Below are positions 1 to 8,518 of a stretch of 64,000 nt of DNA, piece by piece (position 1 is the first letter of the stretch; each line of letters begins with the position of its first letter). The DNA lies in assembly GCA_004297625.1 (NCBI GenBank), contig SCTY01000064.1, forward strand, positions 1 through 64,000, in the 5' to 3' direction. The translations under genes and the position numbers were made by a program. The notes beneath the pieces are model-generated. The model did not search any database. It was not told the origin of the DNA and saw nothing but the letters and a program-made list of their open reading frames with translations. Origin of the DNA: Betaproteobacteria bacterium. GTDB lineage: Bacteria > Pseudomonadota > Gammaproteobacteria > Burkholderiales > SG8-39.

Positions 1-996
1 CTTCTGCGCGCTCTCCGAGACGTACTTCGCCTTCTGGCTCGCCACCTGCGCCGTCTGCTTCACCTCCTCCACCGTCGCCGTGGTCTCGCTCACCGCCGTG
101 GCCGTCTCCGCCGACCCCGAGGCCACCTGCGTCGTGGTGGCGAGGATCTCGCTGGACGAGGACGAAAGCACGCCGACGCCCTCATGAAGGTCCCGCGTCA
201 TTCGGCGCAGATTGTCGAGCATCGCGCCGAACGCACGCATGAGCGCGCCCACCTCGTCGGCGCGCTCGCTCGCGGGAGCATTGACCGTGAGATCACCCGC
301 GGCCACCCGTTCGGCGACGCCCGATACCGTCTTGAGCGGCGCGGCGATGACCCGGTTGAGAAGGAGGACCATCGCCACCGCAAGCAGGATCGCCAGAATG
401 CCGACGATGGCGAAGAGCCCGATCGAGCGCTGCGCTCTCGACTCGGACTCCGCCACGGCGGCACGCGCCTGCTCCGCCGCCGCCTTGCCCAACTCATCGG
501 CAATGTCGCGCATCCTGCGGTAGCGTTCCTCCTGGACGCCCAGCGTCAGCTCCCTCGCCTGCTCGGTCTTTCCGGCGTAGATGAGCGGAATCACCTGGGT
601 ATCCCTGGTACGGGCGAACGCTTCGCGCGCCGCCTTGATCTCCTCGATCCTGCGCAACACATCGGTCCGGCCGCGATTACGCTCCAGCAGCCGTTGCAGG
701 ATCGCGGTGATCTCCCTGGCGCTCTCCTTGATCTCCTGGTGCCAGGTCTCCTGGTCGGACCGCTGCGCGAGCGCCATCATCGTCAGCAGTCCCGCTCGCA
801 CCTCGTTTTGCTCTGCGCGCAGCCTCATGAGATCCAAGGCGTTGGCGAAATCTTCCTGGTAGAGGCTTTTCTGGGACTCCTGGATCGCCGTGATGCCCGT
901 GTACGCGGTGGCGACGGCGATCGCCAGAAGGGCGATCACCAATCCAAAACCGGCGAACAGCTTGCGGCGCGTCGTCAGATCGAGAAACCATTTCAT
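1..996 (-). CDS. Methyl-accepting chemotaxis protein (3' part outside window)
   Basis: Transmembrane chemoreceptor that would signal to a CheA kinase. The ATG at 996 gives a protein beginning MKWFLDLTTRRKLFAGF. A first membrane helix lies at about residues 10-30, followed by a periplasmic four-helix-bundle-like segment, a second membrane helix near 195-215, a HAMP linker (PLKTVSGVAERVAAGDLT) and the start of the coiled-coil signalling domain. The highly conserved hairpin tip lies beyond the window edge, so only 332 residues are visible. It is the last visible gene of a reverse-strand operon and starts 3 nt after the stop of a CheW gene. No CheA is visible. The ligand cannot be inferred. Confidence 0.93.
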   Translation of the reverse strand, partial: MKWFLDLTTRRKLFAGFGLVIALLAIAVATAYTGITAIQESQKSLYQEDFANALDLMRLRAEQNEVRAGLLTMMALAQRSDQETWHQEIKESAREITAILQRLLERNRGRTDVLRRIEEIKAAREAFARTRDTQVIPLIYAGKTEQARELTLGVQEERYRRMRDIADELGKAAAEQARAAVAESESRAQRSIGLFAIVGILAILLAVAMVLLLNRVIAAPLKTVSGVAERVAAGDLTVNAPASERADEVGALMRAFGAMLDNLRRMTRDLHEGVGVLSSSSSEILATTTQVASGSAETATAVSETTATVEEVKQTAQVASQKAKYVSESAQK

Positions 997-999
997 GAT

Positions 1000-1617
1000 T
1001 TACCTCTCCACCTCTTCCTGCACCACTATGCTTTCGTCCTTCAGCAGCTTCTCCGCGTCGAGGACGATCGTCCTCTCGGAAGTCACCCCCTTCAGGTACT
1101 GCTCGCGGATGCCGGTGAGCGTGGGCAGGGACGGCTGAATCTCGGCGACCGGAACACGGCGCACACCGAGGACGGCGTCCGCGAGAACGCCGAAGCGCAT
1201 CGTTGCCGACTGGAGCACGACGACCTTGTTGAGGTCGGTCAGCCCTTTCTCCGGAAGCTCGAAGAACTTCTTGATGTCGATGACCGAGACGATCTCGCCG
1301 CGCAGGTTGACGACGCCGAGCACGAACGCCGGCGTGCACGGCAGCGGCGTCAGATTCGTCAGGGGGTGGATTTCGCGGACGAAAGACGTTTCGGCGCCGT
1401 ACCTCTCGTGCGCCAGCACGAACTCCACGATCTCCAGCGCATCGGCGGCCTGCGCTTTCCCGGGTTCCCGGGCCAGCGCCTGCGCCCGCGCCTTCAGGGT
1501 GCGCTCCGTTTCCTCCGCATTCGGCATCCAGGCACGCTCGGTAGCGGCTCGCGCGGCGTCGAGCCGTCGATGAACGGCGCGCCAGTCGATCGCCGCAGGC
1601 CGTTTCTTAGGTTCCAT
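1000..1617 (-). CDS. CheW-domain coupling protein with N-terminal extension (WspD-like)
   Basis: Chemotaxis coupling protein of 205 residues that would link receptor to CheA. The CheW fold spans about residues 60-200, with the typical VNLRGEIVSVIDIKKFF strand pair and a FGVLADAVLGV segment. The first 55 residues form a helical extension (AAIDWRAVHRRLDAARAA) of the kind seen in WspD-type CheW proteins. It lies between cheR upstream and the receptor gene downstream, with 3 nt to the receptor start. Assignment to CheW is firm. The Wsp-like label rests on the gene set CheW-CheR(TPR)-CheW-MCP and on the N-terminal extension. Confidence 0.88.
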   Translation of the reverse strand: MEPKKRPAAIDWRAVHRRLDAARAATERAWMPNAEETERTLKARAQALAREPGKAQAADALEIVEFVLAHERYGAETSFVREIHPLTNLTPLPCTPAFVLGVVNLRGEIVSVIDIKKFFELPEKGLTDLNKVVVLQSATMRFGVLADAVLGVRRVPVAEIQPSLPTLTGIREQYLKGVTSERTIVLDAEKLLKDESIVVQEEVER

Positions 1618-1629
1618 GCGCGTTTCCCC

Positions 1630-3048
1630 TCATGCCGTGGCGCGCGGCTGGCTCGCCAGCACCGACGCGATGATCTCGGCGAGCCGCCCCGCGGTCAGGC
1701 CGTCCGACTCCGGAAGAACCTCGTCCTGCGCACGTGCGCGCAGCACGACGAGCGCGTTCGTAAAATGCCGCTCGGCCTCCCGGCGCCGGCCCTGCGACAG
1801 GCGCAGGTTGCCCAGGGCGAAGTGGGCGAGCGCGAAGTCGGCATCGAGATAGAGCGCGCGCGCCAGCGACTGCGCCGCCGCGTCTACCTGCCCCTGCTCG
1901 TGCCGGATAGTGGCGAGGAGGTAGTAGTGCGCGGGATTCAGCCGGTCGGCGGCGATCGCCTTTTCGCACCACTCGCTCGCCTCGCCGAGCCGGCCTTCGT
2001 TGGCGCAAACCCGCGCGATGCGGGCGAGCTCGCCAGCATCGTCCGGCGTTCGCGGGGGCGCGGCACCGGGTTCCACGGCCACTGTTTCTTGCGGCAGTTC
2101 CGCTTGCGGCGCCGCAGGCTCCGGCGGGAACAGGATCCGGGGCGCCGGGGGCAGATGCTCGAACGCGGCGAGCTGCGGCGCCGCGCCGCCGGCTTTGCGG
2201 TAGAGCACGGCCCCGGGGAACTGGACCGCCGAAAACGGCGAAAACAGGGCGTTCGAGGTTTCCGCGGGGCTGACGATGAGCCACCCGCCGCCCACCAGAG
2301 AGCGATGGAAATTCGCTGCGACGCGCTGAGTGCGCTCTGCGGTGAAATACATCAGCACGTTGCGGCACAGAATCACGTCCATCGCGTTGGTGTTGCTCGA
2401 GAGCGAGGGATAGACGTCGTCGGCGAGGTTGAGGTGGAAGAACGTCACCCGCTTGCGGATGCGCGGGTCCAGCTCGAAGCGCCCGTCGCGCCGCGCCTTG
2501 AAGTACCGCTCCCGGATCCATCCCGGCGCGTCGCGGAACGACCATTCGCCGTACGCTCCTTCCGCCGCCTTCCTGAGAAAGCGCGGGTTGATGTCGGTGG
2601 CGAGGATCGTGATGTTCCATGCCTCGGCATCGGGGATCAGCCGGTCGAGAAGCATGGCGACGGAGTAAGGCTCTTCGCCCGTGCAGCAGCCGGCGCTCCA
2701 GATCCGCAGCCGCCGCTCGGCGCCGCGGCGCGCGCGCAGCAGCTCCGGCAGGATGTGCTCCTCGAGCGCCTCGAAGCTCTTCTTCTCGCGGAAAAAGTAA
2801 GTCTCGCCCACGGTCAGGTGGCTCGCGAGCACCTCGAGCTGCGCTTGCGTCAGGGGGGCAGACAGGAGCGCCCGGGCGCACGTTTCCACGTCCGGGAACC
2901 CGAGCTCGCGGGCGGCGGCGGTGATTCCGCGCTCGATATCTCGCCAGCGCTCCGGCGGAAAGTGCAGCCCGATGCGCAGCGCGACAAACTCGCTCAAGCC
3001 GGCGAGAAGCGGATCGGGAAGCGCACCCCGCACGTCCACTTCAAGCAC
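1630..3048 (-). CDS. CheR-type protein-glutamate methyltransferase with C-terminal TPR repeats
   Basis: SAM-dependent methyltransferase that methylates receptor glutamates, 472 residues. The CheR N-terminal helical region is followed by VGETYFFRE, the SAM-binding IWSAGCCTGEEPYS and DVILCRNVLMYF, all hallmark CheR segments. After about residue 280 there is a proline/alanine-rich linker and then TPR-like helical repeats (about 330-445, e.g. NEGRLGEASEWCEKAI). TPR-bearing CheR is typical of WspC-like systems rather than of classical flagellar chemotaxis. The start overlaps the end of the upstream CheW gene by 8 nt, indicating translational coupling. Confidence 0.92.
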   Translation of the reverse strand: MLEVDVRGALPDPLLAGLSEFVALRIGLHFPPERWRDIERGITAAARELGFPDVETCARALLSAPLTQAQLEVLASHLTVGETYFFREKKSFEALEEHILPELLRARRGAERRLRIWSAGCCTGEEPYSVAMLLDRLIPDAEAWNITILATDINPRFLRKAAEGAYGEWSFRDAPGWIRERYFKARRDGRFELDPRIRKRVTFFHLNLADDVYPSLSSNTNAMDVILCRNVLMYFTAERTQRVAANFHRSLVGGGWLIVSPAETSNALFSPFSAVQFPGAVLYRKAGGAAPQLAAFEHLPPAPRILFPPEPAAPQAELPQETVAVEPGAAPPRTPDDAGELARIARVCANEGRLGEASEWCEKAIAADRLNPAHYYLLATIRHEQGQVDAAAQSLARALYLDADFALAHFALGNLRLSQGRRREAERHFTNALVVLRARAQDEVLPESDGLTAGRLAEIIASVLASQPRATA

Positions 3049-3499
3049 CGTCGATCGCCCGGTCCAGGGCCGTTTCTTCTTCCAGCGAAAGAAACTTGTC
3101 GAGGTCGTGGATGAGGACCAGGCCGTCCGCCAGCTTCACCACGCCCTCGACGTGCTCGATGCCGGGAACGATGTCGCGCGCGCCGACGGCTTCGTCCGCG
3201 GAATATTCGAGCACGCCGCTCGCGGCATCGACGATCAACGCGACAGGCCGTCGTGCCGTGTGCGCGATGACGAGCTGGCCGGTGAGGAAAGTATCGCGCT
3301 CCGGCAAGTGGAAGCGCCGCCGCAGGTTCACCACCGGGATGACCCGTCCTTGCACGTTGATCACGCCGAGAACGACATCCGGGGCCCGCGGAAGAGAGGT
3401 GACATCGACCATGCGTACCACCCGTTCCACCGCGCGCAGCGGCAGACCATAACGCTGCCTGTCCAGCGTAAAAACGACGACGCGACGATAGGTGCTTAT
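3041..3499 (-). CDS. CheW coupling protein; probable non-canonical ATA start
   Basis: CheW protein and first gene of the chemosensory operon. The frame from 3430 (GTG) downstream reads ERVVRMVDVTSLPRAPDVV and on through the CheW fold, but the frame upstream of 3430 still encodes the expected first CheW strand (VVVFTLDRQRYGLPLRAV), so the GTG at 3430 is too late. Between the in-frame stop at 3530-3532 and 3430 there is no ATG, GTG or TTG. An ATA at 3497-3499 is preceded at good spacing by a run of six G and would give (M)STYRRVVVFTL, about 152 residues. Alternatives are a sequencing frameshift at the G6 run, which would bring a TTG at 3512 into frame, or another rare start. Confidence 0.82.
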   Translation of the reverse strand: MSTYRRVVVFTLDRQRYGLPLRAVERVVRMVDVTSLPRAPDVVLGVINVQGRVIPVVNLRRRFHLPERDTFLTGQLVIAHTARRPVALIVDAASGVLEYSADEAVGARDIVPGIEHVEGVVKLADGLVLIHDLDKFLSLEEETALDRAIDGA

Positions 3500-3540
3500 C
3501 GCGACCCCCCAACGGCCCGGAAGCGGCGCCTAGTTATTGC

Positions 3541-3570
3541 GTATCACGTATGATGCCATTAGGGTATCAC
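3541..3570. repeat. Direct repeat GTATCAC x2 upstream of the chemosensory operon
   Basis: GTATCAC occurs at 3541-3547 and again at 3564-3570, 23 bp apart, in the 100-bp gap between the CheW gene and the neighbouring NicX-like gene. The spacing of about two helical turns and the position upstream of the operon would suit a regulator binding site, but no consensus was recognised and no convincing -10/-35 pair was found. Confidence 0.25.
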
Positions 3571-3633
3571 TTACAATGCTAGTACATCGGCCGATTCAAG
3601 CCGGGGAGCGAATGGGCGAGAGAATCGGCGGCG

Positions 3634-4686
3634 CTACGTGAGCTGCATCAAATCTGCGGCGAGCCGGCCCTCCTCGACGACCTTGACGCCGTCGAGCTCC
3701 ACCGTGCAGCCGCGCATCGGGTAGTCGAAATGGCAGGCGGTGAAGCGCCCTGCCGTCTCGTTGGCGCCGGTGGAGTAGAGAAAGTTGCCGGCGAACGCGC
3801 GCAGCTCCGTGCCGTTGATGTCCTTGCGGTCGTACATCATCATGGCTTCGGGCCGCGCGTCGCTGTTCAAGCCCCAGCCGACGTGCGAGGTGGCGTAGGC
3901 CTCGCGGTCGCGCCAGGCCTCGTAGTACGAACGCAGCAGCGCTGCGTCGAGCCCCTCGCCGTCGATCTTGGTCACGTAGTCGTTCTCGATCACGAGGCGC
4001 ACCGGCGCCTCGATGTAGCGCTTGAAGGTCAGATTGACGTCGCCGGGCGCGAGCACCAGCGTTCCGTTCACCGATCCGCGCTTGGGAAAGCAAAGGCAAA
4101 GCCCGGCCGGCCAGTAGCCGACGCCCTTCGGCTTGTCGACTATGCCGGTCGCGCCGCGCGCCGGCGCGCCTTCGACATTGATTTCCAGCTCAGTGCCGGC
4201 TCGCGAAGCGACTCGCATGCGCTTCGCGCTTGCGAGCATCTTGATCCCGCGCACGACTCGCTCGCGCAGTTCCGGCGTCGGCTTGGTGCGCTCGAGCACC
4301 TCGGGATGCTCGTTGCTGATCATCATGAGGCGCGTGCCGCCGGCGAGGATGCGCGGCAGCTCCGGCGCGTGCAGCATGCCCTCCACCGTGCAGTCGACGA
4401 CCATGCCGGTCGCGGCGAGCGCCTGCACCACGGGCTCGAGACCGCCGACCGCGAGCGACGATCCCGTGGAACGGATCGGCACGCCGGAAACGGCGGGCGA
4501 CGGCAGGCGCACGTGAAACACCCGGGCGCCGAGCTGGTGCAGCGCCAGCTCCGAGAGCTCGACCAGCACCTCGCGCGACTGCGTTTCCGAAAGCACCGCG
4601 ACGACTTCGCCCGGCTTCACCGCGCACAGGCGAAAGACGTCCTTGAACGCCTCGATCCACTTGCCTTCGATCCGCTCGACCAGCAT
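3634..4686 (-). CDS. NicX-like (2,5-dihydroxypyridine dioxygenase / M29-type fold) protein
   Basis: 350-residue protein resembling NicX, the Fe(II) 2,5-dihydroxypyridine 5,6-dioxygenase of nicotinic acid degradation, whose family is structurally related to M29 aminopeptidases. Shared features are SHVGWGL (His about 268), AFAGNFLYSTGANE and ACHFDYP (His about 319, Asp about 321). The latter two positions correspond to the metal-binding His and Asp of NicX as I recall it. Length equals the family's usual 350 residues. The ATG at 4686 is preceded by an A/G-poor region, so the ribosome site is weak. No other nicotinate or pyridine catabolic gene is nearby, so the substrate is uncertain; it could be another ring-cleaving or hydrolytic family member. 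Confidence 0.72.
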   Translation of the reverse strand: MLVERIEGKWIEAFKDVFRLCAVKPGEVVAVLSETQSREVLVELSELALHQLGARVFHVRLPSPAVSGVPIRSTGSSLAVGGLEPVVQALAATGMVVDCTVEGMLHAPELPRILAGGTRLMMISNEHPEVLERTKPTPELRERVVRGIKMLASAKRMRVASRAGTELEINVEGAPARGATGIVDKPKGVGYWPAGLCLCFPKRGSVNGTLVLAPGDVNLTFKRYIEAPVRLVIENDYVTKIDGEGLDAALLRSYYEAWRDREAYATSHVGWGLNSDARPEAMMMYDRKDINGTELRAFAGNFLYSTGANETAGRFTACHFDYPMRGCTVELDGVKVVEEGRLAADLMQLT

Positions 4687-4769
4687 CGCGCCATTTTGCC
4701 CTAGCTGCGCCTAACGGCGCATGGGCGTTCCATTCCGATCTTCTCGTTGCGCCGGTAGGCTGCCCTTGT

Positions 4770-4799
4770 CATTGCAAAGCCGTAGGGGGCGATGCAATG
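4770..4799. promoter_or_regulatory. Inverted repeat CATTGCA/TGCAATG upstream of the tRNA-like gene
   Basis: A 7-bp perfect inverted repeat, CATTGCA at 4770-4776 and TGCAATG at 4793-4799, separated by 16 bp and ending 17 bp before the tRNA-like gene. The same two heptamers form the palindrome at 33353-33369 upstream of the σ54 promoter in this window. It could be an operator or a cruciform; function unknown. Confidence 0.3.
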
Positions 4800-4816
4800 T
4801 TGTGCAGTCGGGCTTT

Positions 4817-4891
4817 GGTGGCCGTAGCTCAAAGGTAGAGCCCCGGAAGTGCTTCCGGCCGTTATGGGTTCAAGTCCCGTCGGTCACCCCA
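4817..4891 (+). tRNA. tRNA-His-like gene with abnormal anticodon loop (possible pseudo-tRNA or specialised tRNA-like RNA)
   Basis: A cloverleaf can be drawn by hand. Acceptor arms 4818-4824 and 4881-4887 pair over 7 bp, D-stem GCTC/GAGC, T-stem ATGGG/CCCGT with loop TTCAAGT, a 5-nt variable loop and an encoded CCA at 4889-4891. An extra G at 4817 opposite C at 4888 gives the G-1:C73 pair that marks tRNA-His. The anticodon stem CCGGA/TCCGG encloses only six bases (AGTGCT, 4848-4853). GTG is present, but U33 and the normal seven-base loop are absent, and the arm can extend to CCGGAA-GTGC-TTCCGG. It is therefore unlikely to decode normally. Decay and a non-ribosomal role are both possible. Confidence 0.7.
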
Positions 4892-4960
4892 AAGACTTAT
4901 GGGCACGCTGGGCCGCGCGGCGCGCGCCGCAGGACAGCGCACGGCGCACTGAAAACAGAG

Positions 4961-4980
4961 AGCCCCGCCGAAGCGGGGCT
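4961..4980 (-). terminator. Rho-independent terminator of the EF-hand gene
   Basis: Perfect 8-bp stem AGCCCCGC / GCGGGGCT (4961-4968 and 4973-4980) with a CGAA loop, which reads TTCG on the reverse strand. On the reverse strand it is followed by CTCTGTTTTC. It lies about 10 nt beyond the stop of the EF-hand gene at 4990, as expected for an intrinsic terminator. Confidence 0.75.
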
Positions 4981-4989
4981 CATCTCGAA

Positions 4990-5337
4990 TCAATACTTCG
5001 AGCTCTTCCCGGAAGAGCCGCTCGTCGACGAGGTCGACCCGGTGCTCGCCTGCCCGGCGTGCTCGGGCGCCGCGGCGTGTTCCTGGCGCGACAGCTTGCC
5101 GTCCTTGTTCTTGTCCAGCTTGGCGAAATCCTTGTCGTGCGGCGTGTCCTTGGCTTCGTCTTTGGAAATGAAGCCGTCGTTGTTCTTGTCGAGCGACTTG
5201 AACATGGCCTCGGCGCCGCCGTCGGACTTCGTCGCGCCGCCGCTGGCGCTGGAGGCCTTGTCGCCGGCTGCATAAGTGGCGAGCGGGAAAGCAAAAACCG
5301 CGGCGACCGCCGCTGCGATCAGAGTGTTCCGTTGCAT
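4990..5337 (-). CDS. Secreted EF-hand calcium-binding protein
   Basis: Small exported protein of about 115 residues. The ATG at 5337 has a GGAGA ribosome site and gives MQRNTLIAAAVAAVFAFP, a clear signal peptide with cleavage near YAAG. Two EF-hand loops follow: DKNNDGFISKDE (about residues 53-64) and DKNKDGKLSRQE (about 75-86), both with acidic residues at the metal positions. The C-terminus is a low-complexity Ser/Gly/Thr tail. An in-frame start 16 codons upstream lacks a better ribosome site. It is probably periplasmic or extracellular Ca2+ binding. A second EF-hand protein of the same design lies at 45.2-45.7 kb. Confidence 0.85.
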   Translation of the reverse strand: MQRNTLIAAAVAAVFAFPLATYAAGDKASSASGGATKSDGGAEAMFKSLDKNNDGFISKDEAKDTPHDKDFAKLDKNKDGKLSRQEHAAAPEHAGQASTGSTSSTSGSSGKSSKY

Positions 5338-5394
5338 CGTTGTCTCCTCATGGTGGGTACTACGTCTGCCACCAGCAAGAAACATGCGCGATGC

Positions 5395-6117
5395 TCAATA
5401 GCCGTAGAACTCCTCCGAGCGCATGTCGTTTTCCGAGACGCCGAAGTCGGCGAGCATCGACTGCATGGCCATGGCCATGGCCGGAGGGCCGGCGAAGTAG
5501 TAGACCGGGCTCGGAAGATCAGGCAGGTGGCGCTCCAGCATCTGGCGGTCGATGAATCCCGTCTCGCCGCTCCAGGGCCGCGAGGACTTTTCGGCTTCCG
5601 CCATGGTCGCGATCAGGCGGTAGTTGGGATTCGCTTTTTCCAGCGCGCGCAGCTCGTCGAGGAAAGCCGCATCCTCGGGCCGGCGGTTCGAATAGAAAAG
5701 ATGGATGCGGTGCGCCAGCCGGTGCTTCGCGGCATGCCGCGCCATCGAAAGAAATGGCGTGATGCCGATGCCGCCGGCGAGAAACACCGCCGGGCGCGCC
5801 GTGTCCTCGTGCAGAACCATTACTCCGTTCGGGCCATCGATGGTGGCTTTGAGGCCCAACCCCGCGCTCTTGAGCACGCGCTTGAAAGCGCTGTCTCGCA
5901 TGCGCGTGGCGATCATCAGGTCCGGCTCGTGCGGCGCCGAGGCGAGGGTGAAAGGCCGGCTCGCTCCCTGCGAATCGGTTTCCGGCGGATCGACGAGCGT
6001 CAGCTGGACGTTCTGGCCCGCGTCGAAGGCGAAGCCCGCCGGGCGCTCGAAGTGGAACGCCATCGTTCCATCGGCGACGCTCTCGCGGCGTAGCAGTCGG
6101 GTTTCGTGCAACGGCAC
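5395..6117 (-). CDS. Ferredoxin--NADP reductase-like FAD/NAD-binding oxidoreductase
   Basis: Flavin reductase of the FNR superfamily, about 240 residues. A flavin-binding half contains RPFTLASAP (RxxTxxS-type FAD motif), followed by an NAD(P)-binding half with GGIGITPFLSM and YYFAGPPAMA, ending in EEFYGY as is usual for this family. The GTG at 6117 sits 4 nt after the stop of the upstream CDGSH gene and is favoured. A longer frame starting at 6177 would overlap that gene and adds non-conserved residues. Pairing with a CDGSH Fe-S protein suggests electron transfer from NAD(P)H to the Fe-S protein, which is an inference from co-location. Confidence 0.85.
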   Translation of the reverse strand: MPLHETRLLRRESVADGTMAFHFERPAGFAFDAGQNVQLTLVDPPETDSQGASRPFTLASAPHEPDLMIATRMRDSAFKRVLKSAGLGLKATIDGPNGVMVLHEDTARPAVFLAGGIGITPFLSMARHAAKHRLAHRIHLFYSNRRPEDAAFLDELRALEKANPNYRLIATMAEAEKSSRPWSGETGFIDRQMLERHLPDLPSPVYYFAGPPAMAMAMQSMLADFGVSENDMRSEEFYGY

Positions 6118-6121
6118 GGGG

Positions 6122-6343
6122 TCAGAACGTGCGTATGCCCGAATAGCTGTCGGCGACTTCGTGCCGCTTGCCGGCATCGTCGTACCAGTAGAGCTTTCCG
6201 GCCTCCTCGCCTTTCGTCAGCTTGTGCGAGCCGTCGCAAAAGGGCTGGTTCTTCGAGAGGCCGCATTTGCAGAGCCAGACCTCCTTGCCTTCCATGACGT
6301 AGCGGGTGGGCTCCTGGGGTGTTCGTTTCACGAGACGGGCCAT
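6122..6343 (-). CDS. CDGSH-type iron-sulfur protein
   Basis: 73-residue protein with the motif CKCGLSKNQPFCDGSH, in which three Cys and one His coordinate a [2Fe-2S] cluster. One CDGSH motif is present. It probably acts as a small redox or Fe-S transfer protein in the cytoplasm. It is followed at 4 nt by an FNR-type reductase on the same strand, which may be its electron donor. The ATG at 6343 has an upstream GGAGG-like sequence (CCCTCC on the forward strand). Confidence 0.92.
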   Translation of the reverse strand: MARLVKRTPQEPTRYVMEGKEVWLCKCGLSKNQPFCDGSHKLTKGEEAGKLYWYDDAGKRHEVADSYSGIRTF

Positions 6344-6475
6344 AGGGCCTCCTTCGGTGGGTGTGCGGCATTGGATGACGCGACCCGCGCTTACGTTCCA
6401 GCGCCGCGTTCAGCGGGCGGCCTTAAAGCCCGCGGGAACGCGCATTGCAACACACCGGCTGAAGGAGGTAACGCC

Positions 6476-6997
6476 ATGCATACGCCGGCAAGCATCGCCA
6501 AACACCCGATTCACCCCATGATCGTGCCGATCCCCATCGGCCTGTGGCTGTTCTCGCTCATTTGCGACCTCGTCCACCGCTTCGGCGCGACAAGCCCGAA
6601 CTGGGAAGTGGTCGCCTGGTACACCATGATCGGCGGCATCGTCGGTGCCCTGATTGCCGCGGTTCCAGGGCTCATCGACCTGCTGTCGCTGCCACGCAAC
6701 GTGAAGCGCACCGCCATCGCTCACATGGCGATAAACCTGACGATCGTGGCGCTCTTCATCCTCAACGCATTCGTGCGCCGCAACGGCGTCAACGACGGCG
6801 CGATTTTGCTCTCCGTGATCGCCATCGCGCTGCTCCTCGTGTCCGGCTGGCTAGGCGGCAAGATGGTGTATGAGCAGGGCGTAGCGGTTACCGGCGCACC
6901 GGGCGCGGAGCGGGTCGCTTACCAAGGACCTGAGCGGCGCAGGAGCACGTCACGCGCCGCGTATCTCGGCCCCGAGCGGCGCATGGCCATGCACTAG
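6476..6997 (+). CDS. DUF2231 membrane protein with duplicated C-terminal GPERR motif
   Basis: 173-residue integral membrane protein of the DUF2231 family, starting at an ATG preceded by a strong GGAGG (6464-6468). The N-terminus has KHPIHPMIVPIPIGLW, typical of the family. Four hydrophobic helices lie at about 18-33, 46-70, 80-98 and 106-125. The C-terminal cytoplasmic tail carries two copies of Y-x-GPERR (AYQGPERRR and AYLGPERRM), a motif I have seen at C-termini of unrelated betaproteobacterial proteins. Function unknown; DUF2231 proteins often accompany haem or redox genes. Confidence 0.85.
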   Translation: MHTPASIAKHPIHPMIVPIPIGLWLFSLICDLVHRFGATSPNWEVVAWYTMIGGIVGALIAAVPGLIDLLSLPRNVKRTAIAHMAINLTIVALFILNAFVRRNGVNDGAILLSVIAIALLLVSGWLGGKMVYEQGVAVTGAPGAERVAYQGPERRRSTSRAAYLGPERRMAMH

Positions 6998-7025
6998 TCG
7001 CGTTTTAATGATACGCATCAAGGGC

Positions 7026-7043
7026 GGGCCCCCATCGGGGCCC
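7026..7043 (+). other. GC-rich hairpin before the biotin carboxylase gene
   Basis: GGGCCCC (7026-7032) and GGGGCCC (7037-7043) form a 7-bp perfect stem with a 4-nt loop, 29 bp after the DUF2231 stop and 14 bp before the next ATG. There is no U-tract, so it is not a standard intrinsic terminator. It could be a weak terminator or could affect initiation of the downstream gene. Confidence 0.4.
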
Positions 7044-7057
7044 GATCATCGCCCGGG

Positions 7058-8500
<1,443 letters not shown>

Positions 8501-8518
8501 CTCCTAAAGGGAGAATTC

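Noticed and set aside
184..3114. 976-codon forward open frame opposite the chemosensory genes
   Set aside because: Antisense shadow of MCP, CheW and CheR genes in high-GC DNA; Arg/His/Asp-rich with no domain, and the reverse-strand genes are clearly real.
3730..4704. Forward frame opposite the NicX-like gene
   Set aside because: Shadow frame without a domain; the reverse strand has conserved metal-site motifs.
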